DNA from: Gammaproteobacteria bacterium
GTDB lineage: Bacteria; Pseudomonadota; Gammaproteobacteria; Magnimaribacterales; Magnimaribacteraceae
NCBI GenBank assembly: GCA_002730855.1
Contig: PCBA01000036.1
Location: 1-35,323 of the forward strand
Length of the DNA: 35,323 bases
Direction of reading: 5' to 3'
Part shown: positions 8,599 to 19,572 of the stretch, piece by piece
Layout: each line of letters opens with the position of its first letter
Position numbering within the stretch: the first letter of the stretch is position 1
Notes under the pieces: model-generated
The model's input: the letters and a program-made list of their open reading frames with translations, nothing else
Told to the model about the DNA's origin: nothing
The model's database searches: none
Position numbers and translations under genes: made by a program

Positions 8599-11178
8599 GT
8601 GTTAAAAGAATATAAAAAACATGTTGATGACAGAGCAGAGCTAGGCATTCCGCCACTACCGTTAAATGCGGAACAGGTTGCTTCTCTCATCGAATTGATA
8701 AAAGAACCCCCTTCAGGTGAAGAAAAATTCGTTTTGGACTTGTTGACCAACCGGACCCCTGCGGGCGTGGACCCAGCCGCTTATGTGAAGGCAGCATTTT
8801 TAACTGATCTTGCTAAGGGAAATACAAGTTCACCTCTGATTAATAAAAAACATGCCACTGAACTCTTAGGCACAATGTTGGGCGGGTATAACGTGGAATC
8901 ACTAATTGGATTACTTGAAGACGAAGAAGTAGGGCTAATAGCGGCTAATGGCCTTAGTAACACTTTGCTAATGTTTAACTCAAAACACGATGTTATCGAA
9001 TTAGCAAAAAAGAACGAGAATGCAAAAAGAGTGGTAGATTCATGGGTTAATGCTGAATGGTTTAGTAACAGACCGGAATTGCCAAAAATAATTAAAGCCA
9101 TAGTCTTTAGGGTCGATGGAGAAATAAATACTGATGATTTATCTCCTGGTCAAGATGCTCCCTCAAGACCTGACATACCTCTTCATGCTTTAGGAATGTT
9201 GAAGAAAACATTTAAAGATCCAATAGAGACAATAAATAAATTAGAGGAGTCTGGTTTACCAGTGGTATTCGTTGGAGACGTAGTAGGAACTGGATCTTCA
9301 CGTAAATCTGCAACTAACTCACTTCTATGGCACATAGGAGAGGATATTCCTTTCATACCTAATAAGAGACAAGCTGGAATATGCATAGGAGGCAAGATAG
9401 CCCCCATATTCTTTAATACGTTAGAGGATTCTGGAGCTTTAGCGTTTGAATGTGATGTTAGTAAGATGAATCTAGGAGATGTAATAGATATTTATCCTCA
9501 TGAGAAGAAAGTTGTCTTATCTGAAACAGGTGAAGTGCTTTGTAATTACGAATATAAATCCAATACTTTGCTTGATGGCGTAAGAGCCGGTGGAAGAATT
9601 CCTCTTATCATTGGTAGAAGTCTAACTGATGAAACTAGAGAGATACTTAAATTAGACTCTTCTGATACTTTTGTTCGACCTGATGTAGCTGAAAAAAGTG
9701 ATAAAGGCTTTACCCTAGCTCAGAAAATGGTTGGAAGAGCTTGCGGGGTTGAAGGTATTAGACCTGGAATTTATTGCGAACCTAGAATGTCTACCGTAGG
9801 CAGTCAAGATACTACAGGTCCTATGACAAGAGACGAACTTAAAGAACTAGCCTGTTTAGGATTTAATTCAGATCTAGTTATGCAGTCTTTCTGCCATACA
9901 GTTGCTTATCCCCTTCCAAAAGACATAGAAACACAACATACTCTTCCAGAATTCATTAAGACTCGTGGAGGCGTGGCCCTGAAACCGGGTGATGGAATAA
10001 TACATTCATGGTTAAACCGTATGCTTTTACCGGACATGGTTGGAACAGGCGGAGATTCTCATACTAGATTCCCTTTAGGTATAAGTTTCCCTGCAGGTTC
10101 AGGGTTGGTAGCTTTTGGAGCTGCTTTAGGTGTAATGCCATTAGATATGCCTGAATCAGTTTTAGTTAGATTTAAAGGCGAGTTACAACCCGGTATTACA
10201 CTTAGAGATTTAGTGAACGCTATTCCTTACGCAGCTATTCAAAGCGGTCAACTAACCTTGCCTAAAGAAGGTAAAGTTAATGTCTACTCCGGAAGATGTC
10301 TTGAAATAGAAGGATTACCGGACCTTAAAGTCGAACAGGCTTTTGAGCTATCTGATGCTTCTGCAGAAAGATCTGCATCTGGATGCACTATTAAACTTAA
10401 CGAAGAGCCTATCAGAGAATACCTAGAATCAAATATTACTCTTCTTAGATGGTTGATTTCTGAAGGTTATGAAGATGAAAGAACTTTAGAAAGAAGAGCT
10501 CAGGCTATGGAAGCATGGTTAGAAAATCCGGTATTAATGGAAGCAGATGACGATGCCGAATATGCAGCAGTTATTGAAATAGATCTAAATGAAATCACAG
10601 AACCGCTACTTGCATGTCCAAATGATCCTGACGATATAAAGCCATTGTCTGAAGTTGCTAAAACTAATATAGATGAAGTCTTTATTGGTTCTTGCATGAC
10701 AAATATAGGACACTTTAGAGCCGCAGGTAAATTGCTTCATGAAGTAACTGAGCTTCCTTCCAGATTGTGGATTTCTCCGCCTACTAAAATGGATAAACAT
10801 CAATTAACAGAAGAAGGTTACTATGATATCTTTGAAAAGGCAGGAGTAAGGCTTGAAATTCCTGGCTGCTCTTTATGTATGGGTAACCAGGCACGTGTGG
10901 AAGCGGGTTCAACTGTTGTATCAACCTCAACCAGAAATTTCCCTAACAGACTTGGTGATGACGCCAATGTTTTCTTAGCTTCGGCTGAACTTGCTGCAAT
11001 TTCCGCAACATTAGGTCACATCCCTACAATTGATGAATACAATGAATTCATGGCAGAAATAAATACCATGGGATCTGAAGTCTACAGGTATCTAAATTTT
11101 CATGAGATTGCTTCTTATAAAAAAGCCGCTAAAAATGCAATACTGCCAACTATTACAATAGAAGAGGCCAAGAGCTGA
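8599..11178 (+). CDS. acnB: Bifunctional aconitate hydratase 2 / 2-methylisocitrate dehydratase (GTG start)
   Basis: MLKEYKKHVDDRAELGIPPLPLNAEQ N-terminus, VGTGSSRKSATNS, GTGGDSHTRFPLG, FIGSCMTNIGHFRAAGK, PGCSLCMGNQARV. Confidence 0.97.
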   Translation: MLKEYKKHVDDRAELGIPPLPLNAEQVASLIELIKEPPSGEEKFVLDLLTNRTPAGVDPAAYVKAAFLTDLAKGNTSSPLINKKHATELLGTMLGGYNVESLIGLLEDEEVGLIAANGLSNTLLMFNSKHDVIELAKKNENAKRVVDSWVNAEWFSNRPELPKIIKAIVFRVDGEINTDDLSPGQDAPSRPDIPLHALGMLKKTFKDPIETINKLEESGLPVVFVGDVVGTGSSRKSATNSLLWHIGEDIPFIPNKRQAGICIGGKIAPIFFNTLEDSGALAFECDVSKMNLGDVIDIYPHEKKVVLSETGEVLCNYEYKSNTLLDGVRAGGRIPLIIGRSLTDETREILKLDSSDTFVRPDVAEKSDKGFTLAQKMVGRACGVEGIRPGIYCEPRMSTVGSQDTTGPMTRDELKELACLGFNSDLVMQSFCHTVAYPLPKDIETQHTLPEFIKTRGGVALKPGDGIIHSWLNRMLLPDMVGTGGDSHTRFPLGISFPAGSGLVAFGAALGVMPLDMPESVLVRFKGELQPGITLRDLVNAIPYAAIQSGQLTLPKEGKVNVYSGRCLEIEGLPDLKVEQAFELSDASAERSASGCTIKLNEEPIREYLESNITLLRWLISEGYEDERTLERRAQAMEAWLENPVLMEADDDAEYAAVIEIDLNEITEPLLACPNDPDDIKPLSEVAKTNIDEVFIGSCMTNIGHFRAAGKLLHEVTELPSRLWISPPTKMDKHQLTEEGYYDIFEKAGVRLEIPGCSLCMGNQARVEAGSTVVSTSTRNFPNRLGDDANVFLASAELAAISATLGHIPTIDEYNEFMAEINTMGSEVYRYLNFHEIASYKKAAKNAILPTITIEEAKS

Positions 11179-12666
11179 CTAGTTTAACTCTACCTGTCTA
11201 AGTATCTTAGTCTTATCGTTTCGTGCATCCTCAAGGTTCTTAAGGTACTCCGCATCGATATCATCGGTGACATACTTACCATCAAAGATCGAACATTCAA
11301 ACTGACCTATGCTTTCATTTCCAAGTTGAGCTGCCTGTATAAGATCTGGTAAATCTTGATAGATTAGCCAATCAGCACCAATGAAATCTTGGATTTCAAC
11401 TTCATTCCTGTTATGAGCAACCAACTCAGTTGTTGCAGCCATATCTATGCCATAAACATTTTGATGTCTTATTGGAGGGGCTGCGGAAGCAAAATAAACT
11501 TTCTTAGCTCCAGACGATCTAGCCATTTCTATTATCTGTCTACTGGTTGTGCCTCTCACAATAGAGTCATCCACTAAAAGTACGACTTTGCCATTAAATT
11601 CAAGGTCGATAGCATTCAATTTCTGCCTAACTGATTTTTCTCTCTTTTCTTGAAATGGCATAATAAAAGTTCTTCCAATATATCTATTCTTCACAAACCC
11701 TTCTCTGTATTTAATACCAAGAGAAGAAGCTAATTGAAGAGCTGAAGTTGTACTGCTATCTGGGATAGGAATAACAACATCAATATCATGATCTGGTCTT
11801 TCTTTAAGAATCTTCTTTGCAAGAAATTCTCCCATTCTCAGTCTAGATTTATGCACAGATATGTTATCAATTTTTGCATCAGGTCTTGCTAGATACACAT
11901 ACTCGAATATGCAAGGTGTAGGAACAGGATTATTGATGCATGACTCCATCTCTATCTCCCCATCTGGACTTATAAAGACAGCTGATCCTGCGCTTATATC
12001 ATCAATAACTTCATATCCTAATGAGTCCAAGACAGTACTTTCAGAAGCAACCATATAATCATTACCAATAAGATCGCTTTCCTTAGTACCCAATATTAAT
12101 GGCCTTATTCCAAAGGGATCTCTAAAACCTACAATTCCTATTCCGTTTATCATTACTACTACAGAATAAGCTCCTCTAACTCTTTTATGAAGACCTCTTA
12201 CAGCTGCAAAAATCTCTTTAGAAGTTGGCTTAACTGAACCTTGTTTTTGAAGCTCGTGTGCAAAAACATTTAATAAAACTTCACTATCTGAATCAGTATT
12301 TAAATACCTAAAATCTTCATTAATTAGAGTTTCTCTAAGCTCTTCATGATTAGTAAGGTTTCCATTATGTGAGATGCTAATTCCAAATGGAGAATTAACA
12401 TACATTGGCTGTGCCAGCTCTCTATCTTCACTACCTGCTGTAGGGTATCTAACATGGCCTATACCCATTTGCCCTCTTAAATTAATAACATCCTGATTTC
12501 TTATGACGTCCCTAACTAGTCCCAATTGTTTTCTAATGAAAAATTTATCGTTAGTAGACGTTGCTATACCGGCAGCATCTTGACCTCTGTGCTGAAGAAT
12601 AGTTAGTGCGTCATATATAATCGGTGAAACTTCCGATTGACTAACAATCCCGACGACTCCGCACAT
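11179..12666 (-). CDS. purF: Amidophosphoribosyltransferase
   Basis: MCGVVGIV N-terminal nucleophile, HRGQDAAGIAT, VVLLVDDSIVRGTTSRQI PRPP motif. Confidence 0.97.
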   Translation of the reverse strand: MCGVVGIVSQSEVSPIIYDALTILQHRGQDAAGIATSTNDKFFIRKQLGLVRDVIRNQDVINLRGQMGIGHVRYPTAGSEDRELAQPMYVNSPFGISISHNGNLTNHEELRETLINEDFRYLNTDSDSEVLLNVFAHELQKQGSVKPTSKEIFAAVRGLHKRVRGAYSVVVMINGIGIVGFRDPFGIRPLILGTKESDLIGNDYMVASESTVLDSLGYEVIDDISAGSAVFISPDGEIEMESCINNPVPTPCIFEYVYLARPDAKIDNISVHKSRLRMGEFLAKKILKERPDHDIDVVIPIPDSSTTSALQLASSLGIKYREGFVKNRYIGRTFIMPFQEKREKSVRQKLNAIDLEFNGKVVLLVDDSIVRGTTSRQIIEMARSSGAKKVYFASAAPPIRHQNVYGIDMAATTELVAHNRNEVEIQDFIGADWLIYQDLPDLIQAAQLGNESIGQFECSIFDGKYVTDDIDAEYLKNLEDARNDKTKILRQVELN

Positions 12667-12680
12667 ATCTTTATTCTATA

Positions 12681-13208
12681 TCAAAGTGGTAATTTTAAAT
12701 TATCTTTATTCATTAATATTTCTGCATCCGATCTCCATTCACTTATTATTGGGTCTGCTATTTCCGAAAATAGAAGTGCATACTCTCTTGTTTGTGAATC
12801 TAACCACCACTTTTTTTGATCTAAAAATTCCAAGTTGTATAAAAATAAACTTGTAAGAATAGCCGAAACCTTTATAGCCCCAAAAAAGAAACCAAAAATC
12901 CTATCTATGCTCTTAAGCCCAATGGCACCAGTCAATTTAGACAAAAAAGAACCCATAAACTTGAAGGCCACGAAAAATGATATGAACAAAAGAAGAAAAG
13001 ATACTGCCTTCATTATTTGTTCTGTCTCTATATAGGAGGTCATGAGAGGAAATAAGAGAGGCCCGTAATACCAAGCAATTATGAGGGAAAATATCCAAGC
13101 CGCTGCAGAAAATATCTCTTTCATAAGCCCGTTAAAAAAACCAGTTATCCCAAAAATAATTAAAAGAGACACTGTAATCCAATCTATAACTAAGAGGCTC
13201 TCAATCAT
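12681..13208 (-). CDS. cvpA: CvpA family membrane protein (start set at internal Met; ORF track starts at 13283)
   Basis: WITVSLLIIFGITGFFNGLMKEIFS, multiple TM segments, directly upstream of purF. Confidence 0.9.
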   Translation of the reverse strand: MIESLLVIDWITVSLLIIFGITGFFNGLMKEIFSAAAWIFSLIIAWYYGPLLFPLMTSYIETEQIMKAVSFLLLFISFFVAFKFMGSFLSKLTGAIGLKSIDRIFGFFFGAIKVSAILTSLFLYNLEFLDQKKWWLDSQTREYALLFSEIADPIISEWRSDAEILMNKDNLKLPL

Positions 13209-13668
13209 AAGGTATAACCTCCGGTGTATAGCCAGAAAGATGAGGAATTGATAAGGACAGATTTGTAGAATCTTTCTTTTCAATAGTTGGACCTACATAC
13301 AAAACGAAGCGATTAATGTCTTTATTCTTGTACCGTATGTAGGACCTAAAGCCTTTCTTCTTTAATAAATTAAAATTATTCATTAGGTCTTCTTTGTTGG
13401 AATATTCTGCAACTTGTATGGTCCATGCAGGCACCTTATTATCATCGTGCCTTAATCTTGTTTCCTTGTCATCTAAGCTAGGAAGATATGCATCTATATT
13501 AAAAGATTCACCTTCGCTCTCTACTCGCTGCATGTCTAAATCCTTGTCTGGTATTAGAACTTCAAAGTCTTTGTACAGCAGTTCATTGGCAGGCTCCTTT
13601 TCTACAAAATATGATAAAGCTACGAAAGCTATTATCAGAGAGACAAAGAAATAGTTTATCTTTATCAT
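13201..13668 (-). CDS. dedD: SPOR-domain protein at the dedD position
   Basis: N-terminal TM segment, C-terminal SPOR-like WTIQVAEYSNKEDLMNNFNLLKKKGFRSYI...RVLYVGP-type pattern (RFVLYVGP); located folC-dedD-cvpA. Confidence 0.75.
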   Translation of the reverse strand: MIKINYFFVSLIIAFVALSYFVEKEPANELLYKDFEVLIPDKDLDMQRVESEGESFNIDAYLPSLDDKETRLRHDDNKVPAWTIQVAEYSNKEDLMNNFNLLKKKGFRSYIRYKNKDINRFVLYVGPTIEKKDSTNLSLSIPHLSGYTPEVIPYD

Positions 13669-14918
13669 CAGATTGACAATTCTTCTAAAGATGAAAGCGA
13701 TTCATAAGCTTCTTTTACAGTGAAAAAAGAACCAAATACTACAAAAATATCTTTTCCCTTTCTTTTATATCCTGCTTCAACCGCTGAATGCACTGAATCA
13801 AATTCAGTAATTTTTTTATCTGAGTTTCCAAGGATAATCTGTTTTAGGTCAAAACTGCTCATTGCTCTTTCAAGAGTAGGTGAGCAAGCATACCATTCGT
13901 AAACAATATGGTTAATCTCTTTTATCATAGCTGCCGCCTGCTTGTCTTGCATAACTCCAATTATTGCTATGACTCTTGTATCTTTAGAATATTCTTTTAA
14001 CAGGTTCTTTAATCTCTTCACAGAAGAGGGATTATGAGAAACATCTAAAACAAAATTATCTCTTTTATCACATCTTCCCAAGAGACTCGTACCTTCAATA
14101 CTTTCTTTAGCATTAACTTCTACATTACTAATTAACCCGTAAGCAACTAAAGCACATGCCGCCGATTCAACGCTCAGATTTGTTAAACGTATATCAGAAA
14201 TCTCGTAATTATTTTTTTTGTTTATAAAATTCCACGAACCTCCATTATTTTCGATAAAAAAGTCCTTGCCTAGTTGATAGGCTGTGTTCCCATTATTATG
14301 TACCCTATTGATAACTGATTCAGGCATCTCTTTAGATCCTAATATCGCAACCTTTTTAGGTCTAAATATTTCAGATTTCTCAGTTCCTATTTTTTCAATT
14401 GTATTTCCTAGCCAAGCCTGATGGTCTAAATCAACATTGGTTAATATTGATATGTCAGAATCAACTAAATTTACAGGATCGTGTCTACCGCCTATTCCAA
14501 TTTCCAGAATAACGACGTCAAGTGATTCACTTACAAAGATCTGAAATGCTGCGAGAGTAGCATAATCAAAATAAGTTAACTTTGTTTCTCCTTTAATTTC
14601 ATCTATTCGCTTAAAGGCATTTACTATCTCATTATCTGAAACAGATCTGTTATTTATACGTATCCTTTCATTAAATTGGAATAAGTGAGGGGAAGTATAA
14701 GCCCCAACCTTTAATTTACTTTTCCGAATAAGGTTGCTTAAAAACTCTACAGTAGTGCCTTTTCCGTTAGTTCCCCCCACAACAATAACCTTACTGGCTA
14801 TTGGCCTTGATAAGATCTTGTTTGAAATATCAGACAGTCTATCCAAACCAAACTCCCCTTCCAGAGGTCTATTTGAATCAATATAATCAAGCCAGTCTTC
14901 TAGCAAATCAGATTTCAT
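13668..14918 (-). CDS. folC: Dihydrofolate synthase / folylpolyglutamate synthase
   Basis: VVGGTNGKGTTVEFL, GAYTSPHLFQFNERIRIN, LEIGIGGRHDPVN, DVSHNP. Confidence 0.95.
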   Translation of the reverse strand: MKSDLLEDWLDYIDSNRPLEGEFGLDRLSDISNKILSRPIASKVIVVGGTNGKGTTVEFLSNLIRKSKLKVGAYTSPHLFQFNERIRINNRSVSDNEIVNAFKRIDEIKGETKLTYFDYATLAAFQIFVSESLDVVILEIGIGGRHDPVNLVDSDISILTNVDLDHQAWLGNTIEKIGTEKSEIFRPKKVAILGSKEMPESVINRVHNNGNTAYQLGKDFFIENNGGSWNFINKKNNYEISDIRLTNLSVESAACALVAYGLISNVEVNAKESIEGTSLLGRCDKRDNFVLDVSHNPSSVKRLKNLLKEYSKDTRVIAIIGVMQDKQAAAMIKEINHIVYEWYACSPTLERAMSSFDLKQIILGNSDKKITEFDSVHSAVEAGYKRKGKDIFVVFGSFFTVKEAYESLSSLEELSI

Positions 14919-14924
14919 CTAGAT

Positions 14925-15788
14925 CTATCTATCTTTGTTTGCAAGCAGTCCCTTAAGGAGTCTATATATGGTTTCTTTAAGGTCTTTCCTGTGAACTATC
15001 ATATCAATTGCCCCGTGATCTAACAGAAACTCACTTCTTTGAAATCCCTCTGGCAGTTGAACATTCAAAGTTTGTTCTATTACTCTTGGGCCTGTAAAAC
15101 CAACTAACGCTTTCGGCTCAGCTATATTTATATCACCCAGCATTGCAAGACTAGCTGAGACTCCACCATATATCGGATCTATCATTACAGAAACGTAGGG
15201 TAGCTTAGCTTGATGCATTTTTTCAATAGCTGCACTAGTCTTGGCCATTTGATATAAAGACACTAAAGATTCTTGCATTCTAGCCCCTCCACTAGTTGAG
15301 AAGCATACAAATGGAAGTTGATTATCTATAGCATGATTAATTCCTTCTACAAATTTCTGCCCTACAACAGCCCCCATAGATCCACCCATATATCTAAATT
15401 CAAAGGCAGCTGCTACTATCGAAAGCTTATTCAACTTCCCCTCCATAACAATTAATGCTTCCTTTTCATTACTGCCCTTCTCAGCTAAATCGATCCTTTC
15501 CTTATAAGTTTTTGTATCTTTAAATTTTAACCAGTCTTTTGGGGAAGTGTTCTCAGAAATCTCTTTAGTTCCTATTGGGTCTAGAAAGAGCTCGAGCCTT
15601 TTCCTCGCCCCTAACCTAATATGATGATCGCACTTAGGGCAAACAAAAATATTTGCTTCTAACTCTGGAACATAAAGAATGTTATTGCATGCACTACAAC
15701 TTTGCCACAACCCTTCAGGAATGGAAGATTTCTTAGTTGTTCCTTTTCTAATGAAAGAAGGAAGTATTTTTTCAAACCAATTGGCCAT
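14925..15788 (-). CDS. accD: Acetyl-CoA carboxylase carboxyltransferase beta subunit
   Basis: [13 protein letters not shown]...[12 protein letters not shown] zinc ribbon, [33 protein letters not shown]. Confidence 0.97.
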   Translation of the reverse strand: MANWFEKILPSFIRKGTTKKSSIPEGLWQSCSACNNILYVPELEANIFVCPKCDHHIRLGARKRLELFLDPIGTKEISENTSPKDWLKFKDTKTYKERIDLAEKGSNEKEALIVMEGKLNKLSIVAAAFEFRYMGGSMGAVVGQKFVEGINHAIDNQLPFVCFSTSGGARMQESLVSLYQMAKTSAAIEKMHQAKLPYVSVMIDPIYGGVSASLAMLGDINIAEPKALVGFTGPRVIEQTLNVQLPEGFQRSEFLLDHGAIDMIVHRKDLKETIYRLLKGLLANKDR

Positions 15789-16579
15789 TATGATTTAATT
15801 GCCGTAGATAACTCGCTAGTTTTTGAAGCGATATTTTTCACTACATCCCCTCCCTTACCTATCAGCTCTACGAACACACTTCCTACCACTATACCATCAG
15901 CTATATCCTTTAATGATAATGCTGACTCAGCATCTTTTATTCCAAAGCCTATGGCTATAGGGAGGTTTGTTTCCTTAGTTAATAATTTAACTTTTTCTTT
16001 AACATCTTCTGAATCTAAATCATTTGCTCCCGTTATGCCTTTAACCGAAATGTAATAAATATATCCAGAAGATAAGTTACATATCTCTTTAACTCTACTT
16101 AAATTTGTAGTTGGGGCTATTAACCTTATCACATCTAAGCTATTTTCTTTGGCCTCTCTAGAAAATTCTGAACTCTCCTCTGGAGGCATATCAACTATAA
16201 GCATTCCATCTACTCCTTTTTCAGAAGCACTCTTACAAAATTCTTTTGCTCCCATGGATTCAAAAGGATTCATATAACCCATAAAGACAACAGGTGTAGC
16301 TTGATTTGAAGCTCTAAAGCTTGATATCAAGTCTAGGGAATCTTGTAATGTTGTTTTATTCTGTAAAGCTCTTTCATGGCCTTTTTGTATAGATACTCCT
16401 TCAGCCATTGGGTCTGAGAAAGGAATACCTACTTCGATGATATCAGCTCCTTCTTCAACCATGACATTCATAATCTTTATAGTTGTTTCAAGATCAGGGT
16501 CACCGGCTACGATATAAGTGATTAGAGCTTTCTTATCTTTTGAAGCCAACTCATCAAATTTTTTCTTTATTCTACTCAT
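15788..16579 (-). CDS. trpA: Tryptophan synthase alpha subunit
   Basis: [48 protein letters not shown]. Confidence 0.97.
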   Translation of the reverse strand: MSRIKKKFDELASKDKKALITYIVAGDPDLETTIKIMNVMVEEGADIIEVGIPFSDPMAEGVSIQKGHERALQNKTTLQDSLDLISSFRASNQATPVVFMGYMNPFESMGAKEFCKSASEKGVDGMLIVDMPPEESSEFSREAKENSLDVIRLIAPTTNLSRVKEICNLSSGYIYYISVKGITGANDLDSEDVKEKVKLLTKETNLPIAIGFGIKDAESALSLKDIADGIVVGSVFVELIGKGGDVVKNIASKTSELSTAIKS

Positions 16580-17781
16580 TAAAGTCGAATTCCTTCTATG
16601 GAAGCAACAGTATCTATATCTTTATCACCTCTACCAGAAACGTTAACCACAATTGTCTGATCAGGTTCCATGGTAGGGGCTAATTTCTTAACATAAGCCA
16701 AGGCATGAGCTGACTCTAAGGCAGGCATTATTCCTTCTGTTTTCGTTAGCTCTTTGAAAGACTCCAAAGCCTCATCATCGTTTGCAACCACATATTCAGC
16801 TCTTCCAGTGTCTTTTAGCCACGCGTGTTCTGGTCCAACTCCTGGATAATCTAAACCAGCAGACAATGAGTGCGTTTCCATGATTTGACCAGACTCATCT
16901 TGCATTAGATAAGTTCTCATGCCGTGTAAAACACCTTCTTTGCCATCATTTAATGGGGCGGCATGCTTACCAGTGCTCAAACCTAAACCCCCTGCTTCTA
17001 CTCCAATTAACCTAACATCTTTAGATTGGATAAAAGGATAAAAAAGCCCTAAAGCGTTAGAGCCCCCTCCAACACAAGCCACTAACACATCCGGACTCTT
17101 GCCTATTTCTTTTTTACTTTGTTCTATTACCTCTTCGCCAACAACGGCATTAAAGTCCCTAACAATTAGTGGGTAAGGGTGCGGGCCAGCCACACTTCCA
17201 ATAATATAATAAGTATCATCCACGTTTGTTACCCAATCTCTCATGGCTTCATTCATGGCATCCTTTAAAGTGCGAGTTCCTGAACTTACTCCTACTACTT
17301 TTGCACCTAAAAGTTTCATTCTAAAAACATTCAATGATTGTCTATTTATATCTTCTTCCCCCATATAAACAACACATTCAAGCCCATGACGTGCAGCCAC
17401 AGTCGCACTTGCAACACCGTGCTGACCTGCTCCCGTTTCAGCTATGATCCTTTTTTTTCCCATATGTTTTGCAAGCAATATCTGGCCAACTGTATTGTTT
17501 ATTTTGTGAGCTCCAGTGTGATTTAAGTCTTCCCTTTTAAGGTAAACTTTTGCTCCACCTAATACCTCAGTCCACCTTTTAGCAAAATAAAGCGGGGAAG
17601 GTCTTCCAACATAATCAGAAAGGTCTTTACGAAAATTATTTAAGAAATTCTTATCTGTTTTAATTATTTTATATTGTTTATCAAGCTCGTCTAAGGCTGG
17701 GACTAGAGTCTCAGCCACATACCTTCCTCCATAGACTCCAAAACGGCCCTTGCTATCTGGAAAAGTATCTTCAGACATCAA
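16579..17781 (-). CDS. trpB: Tryptophan synthase beta subunit
   Basis: [50 protein letters not shown]. Confidence 0.98.
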   Translation of the reverse strand: MMSEDTFPDSKGRFGVYGGRYVAETLVPALDELDKQYKIIKTDKNFLNNFRKDLSDYVGRPSPLYFAKRWTEVLGGAKVYLKREDLNHTGAHKINNTVGQILLAKHMGKKRIIAETGAGQHGVASATVAARHGLECVVYMGEEDINRQSLNVFRMKLLGAKVVGVSSGTRTLKDAMNEAMRDWVTNVDDTYYIIGSVAGPHPYPLIVRDFNAVVGEEVIEQSKKEIGKSPDVLVACVGGGSNALGLFYPFIQSKDVRLIGVEAGGLGLSTGKHAAPLNDGKEGVLHGMRTYLMQDESGQIMETHSLSAGLDYPGVGPEHAWLKDTGRAEYVVANDDEALESFKELTKTEGIMPALESAHALAYVKKLAPTMEPDQTIVVNVSGRGDKDIDTVASIEGIRL

Positions 17782-18394
17782 ACCTCCTAACTTTCTCTAT
17801 TAAATTCTTAACTTTTACTGGATCTTTAACACCCGGTTTAGACTCTACTCCTGTACTAACATCAACGCCCTTACAAGAAACAGAAGATAAAGCCTTTTCT
17901 ACATTCATTGTATCTATTCCACCTGCTAACAAGAAAGGAATTTTTACTCTAGTATTAATTAAATCCCAGTTGAATGTTTTTCCAGATCCTCCGTAAGAGT
18001 TTTTCTCATATGAGTCTAAAAGTAGCATCTTTGCATTCTTAAAAGTCTTATTTATATCCCTAAAATCTATACTCGCATTAACTCTTATGGCTTTTACAAA
18101 ATCTGTGTTGAAACTCTCGCAAAACTCGGCACCTTCCTCACCATGGAATTGAGGAATGGCTTGAGGAATCTTACTTAAACATTCTGATACAAAATCGTGA
18201 TTGCTATTAACAAAAACCAAAAATACCTCTACACGGTTCTTAATTGATTTTAATATATTTACCACCTTATCTATTTCTACAAATCTTTTGCTCTCTTCAT
18301 ACATGATAAAGCCCATAGCATCTACTCCCAAAGCTTCAACCATTTGAGCATCCTTCTCGGAAGTAATTCCACAAATTTTTATATAATGAGTCAT
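17771..18394 (-). CDS. trpF: Phosphoribosylanthranilate isomerase
   Basis: [49 protein letters not shown]. Confidence 0.96.
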   Translation of the reverse strand: MTHYIKICGITSEKDAQMVEALGVDAMGFIMYEESKRFVEIDKVVNILKSIKNRVEVFLVFVNSNHDFVSECLSKIPQAIPQFHGEEGAEFCESFNTDFVKAIRVNASIDFRDINKTFKNAKMLLLDSYEKNSYGGSGKTFNWDLINTRVKIPFLLAGGIDTMNVEKALSSVSCKGVDVSTGVESKPGVKDPVKVKNLIEKVRRFDV

Positions 18395-18438
18395 GTTATT
18401 ATCTCAATTATAACTTATCTGTTTTGACGAATAATTTC

Positions 18439-19230
18439 TTACAAAATTGTAATCTTTGGCTTAGGTAATCCAAAGCTTCTTGGGTATTCAGGTCCTACAA
18501 AATATAAACCTGATGCATTTACTGTTTTACCTGCTTCTTTCCTATCTTTTAGCTCCAATATATTTCTAACATCTAGCGGTTGAATTTCTTTTTTACCCAC
18601 CATTATCAAAGTGCCAACAATCACTCTAACCATATGTAATAAAAAAGCGTTAGCCTTTAGATCAATATATATAAATTCCTTATTTCTATTTATTTCTATG
18701 TGCTTCATATTCCTAATGGACGTCTTTGATTGGCACCCTGAACCTCGAAAAGAACTAAAATCATGTTCTCCTATTAAATATTTAATAGCTCTCTTCATGG
18801 CCTTTAAGTCTAATTCAGCTGGAATAAATAAAGACCTATTAGCCCACAGAGCAGAAGGTGAATTTGTGTTTCTTATGATATATCTATAAGACCTATATTT
18901 CGCAGAGAATCTTGCATGAAACGAATCTTCTAGTTCTTTAGCCCATACGACTCTTATATCATGGGGTAGATACGAATTTACTCCTCTTACCCACTCATGT
19001 TCTCGTCTAGAAGACTCCGTTTTAAAGTGAACGACCTGCATTAAAGCGTGCACCCCACTGTCTGTCCTTCCACTACAGAATGATCTTACTGAATGGTTGG
19101 CAACCTTAGAAAGGCTATCCTCTACATGTCCTTGGATAGTTCTTTTACTGCTTTTTTGCTTCTGGAAACCTAGATAATTAGTACCTTCATACTCTAGACC
19201 AAGAGCCACATGATAATTATCCTCGACCAT
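18439..19230 (-). CDS. truA: tRNA pseudouridine(38-40) synthase
   Basis: LGLEYEGTNYLGFQKQ, FCSGRTDSGVHALMQVVHF, NAFLLHMVRVIVGTLI. Confidence 0.97.
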   Translation of the reverse strand: MVEDNYHVALGLEYEGTNYLGFQKQKSSKRTIQGHVEDSLSKVANHSVRSFCSGRTDSGVHALMQVVHFKTESSRREHEWVRGVNSYLPHDIRVVWAKELEDSFHARFSAKYRSYRYIIRNTNSPSALWANRSLFIPAELDLKAMKRAIKYLIGEHDFSSFRGSGCQSKTSIRNMKHIEINRNKEFIYIDLKANAFLLHMVRVIVGTLIMVGKKEIQPLDVRNILELKDRKEAGKTVNASGLYFVGPEYPRSFGLPKPKITIL

Positions 19231-19564
19231 TAGAAATTTGATCTAAGAGAGAATCGGCAATTTTCTTTTCTTTACTAGACAATTCATTAGACTCAACAAC
19301 TTCTATTAACAATCTATAAGCCTCGGACAGTTGATCCATCTCTATTAAACTCCTTGATAGATTAATTTTAGCTATATTCTCATCTCCAACTTCAGACAAA
19401 TTTGAGGCTTCTATAGTAGGTTTACTAGTGCTTCTTTCAAACCTTAGCGCCAAAATAACCAAACAAAAAAAACACAAACCTACAATCAAGCCTGCTACTC
19501 CACCTAAATTAATACCTGTAACGAAAAAGAAGGCAGTCTCTAAATTTACAAAAAAGTTTTCCAT
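19217..19564 (-). CDS. Short FimV-like protein: TM segment plus FimV C-terminal-type helical motif
   Basis: 115 aa at the asd-[fimV]-truA position; one TM helix, then ENIAKINLSRSLIEMDQLSEAYRLLIEVVESNELSSKEKKIADSLLDQI resembling the FimV C-terminal motif. Confidence 0.65.
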   Translation of the reverse strand: MENFFVNLETAFFFVTGINLGGVAGLIVGLCFFCLVILALRFERSTSKPTIEASNLSEVGDENIAKINLSRSLIEMDQLSEAYRLLIEVVESNELSSKEKKIADSLLDQISNGRG

Positions 19565-19572
19565 TAATTTAA

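Noticed and set aside
8781-10803. Minus-strand ORFs within acnB (8781-9101, 9183-9407, 10500-10697, 10606-10803)
   Set aside because: Shadow ORFs opposite a continuous conserved acnB frame.
18395-18438. Internal promoter in the truA-trpF gap
   Set aside because: A TATAAT-like element exists on the minus strand (18407-18412), but no credible -35 at 16-18 bp; too weak to list as a feature.
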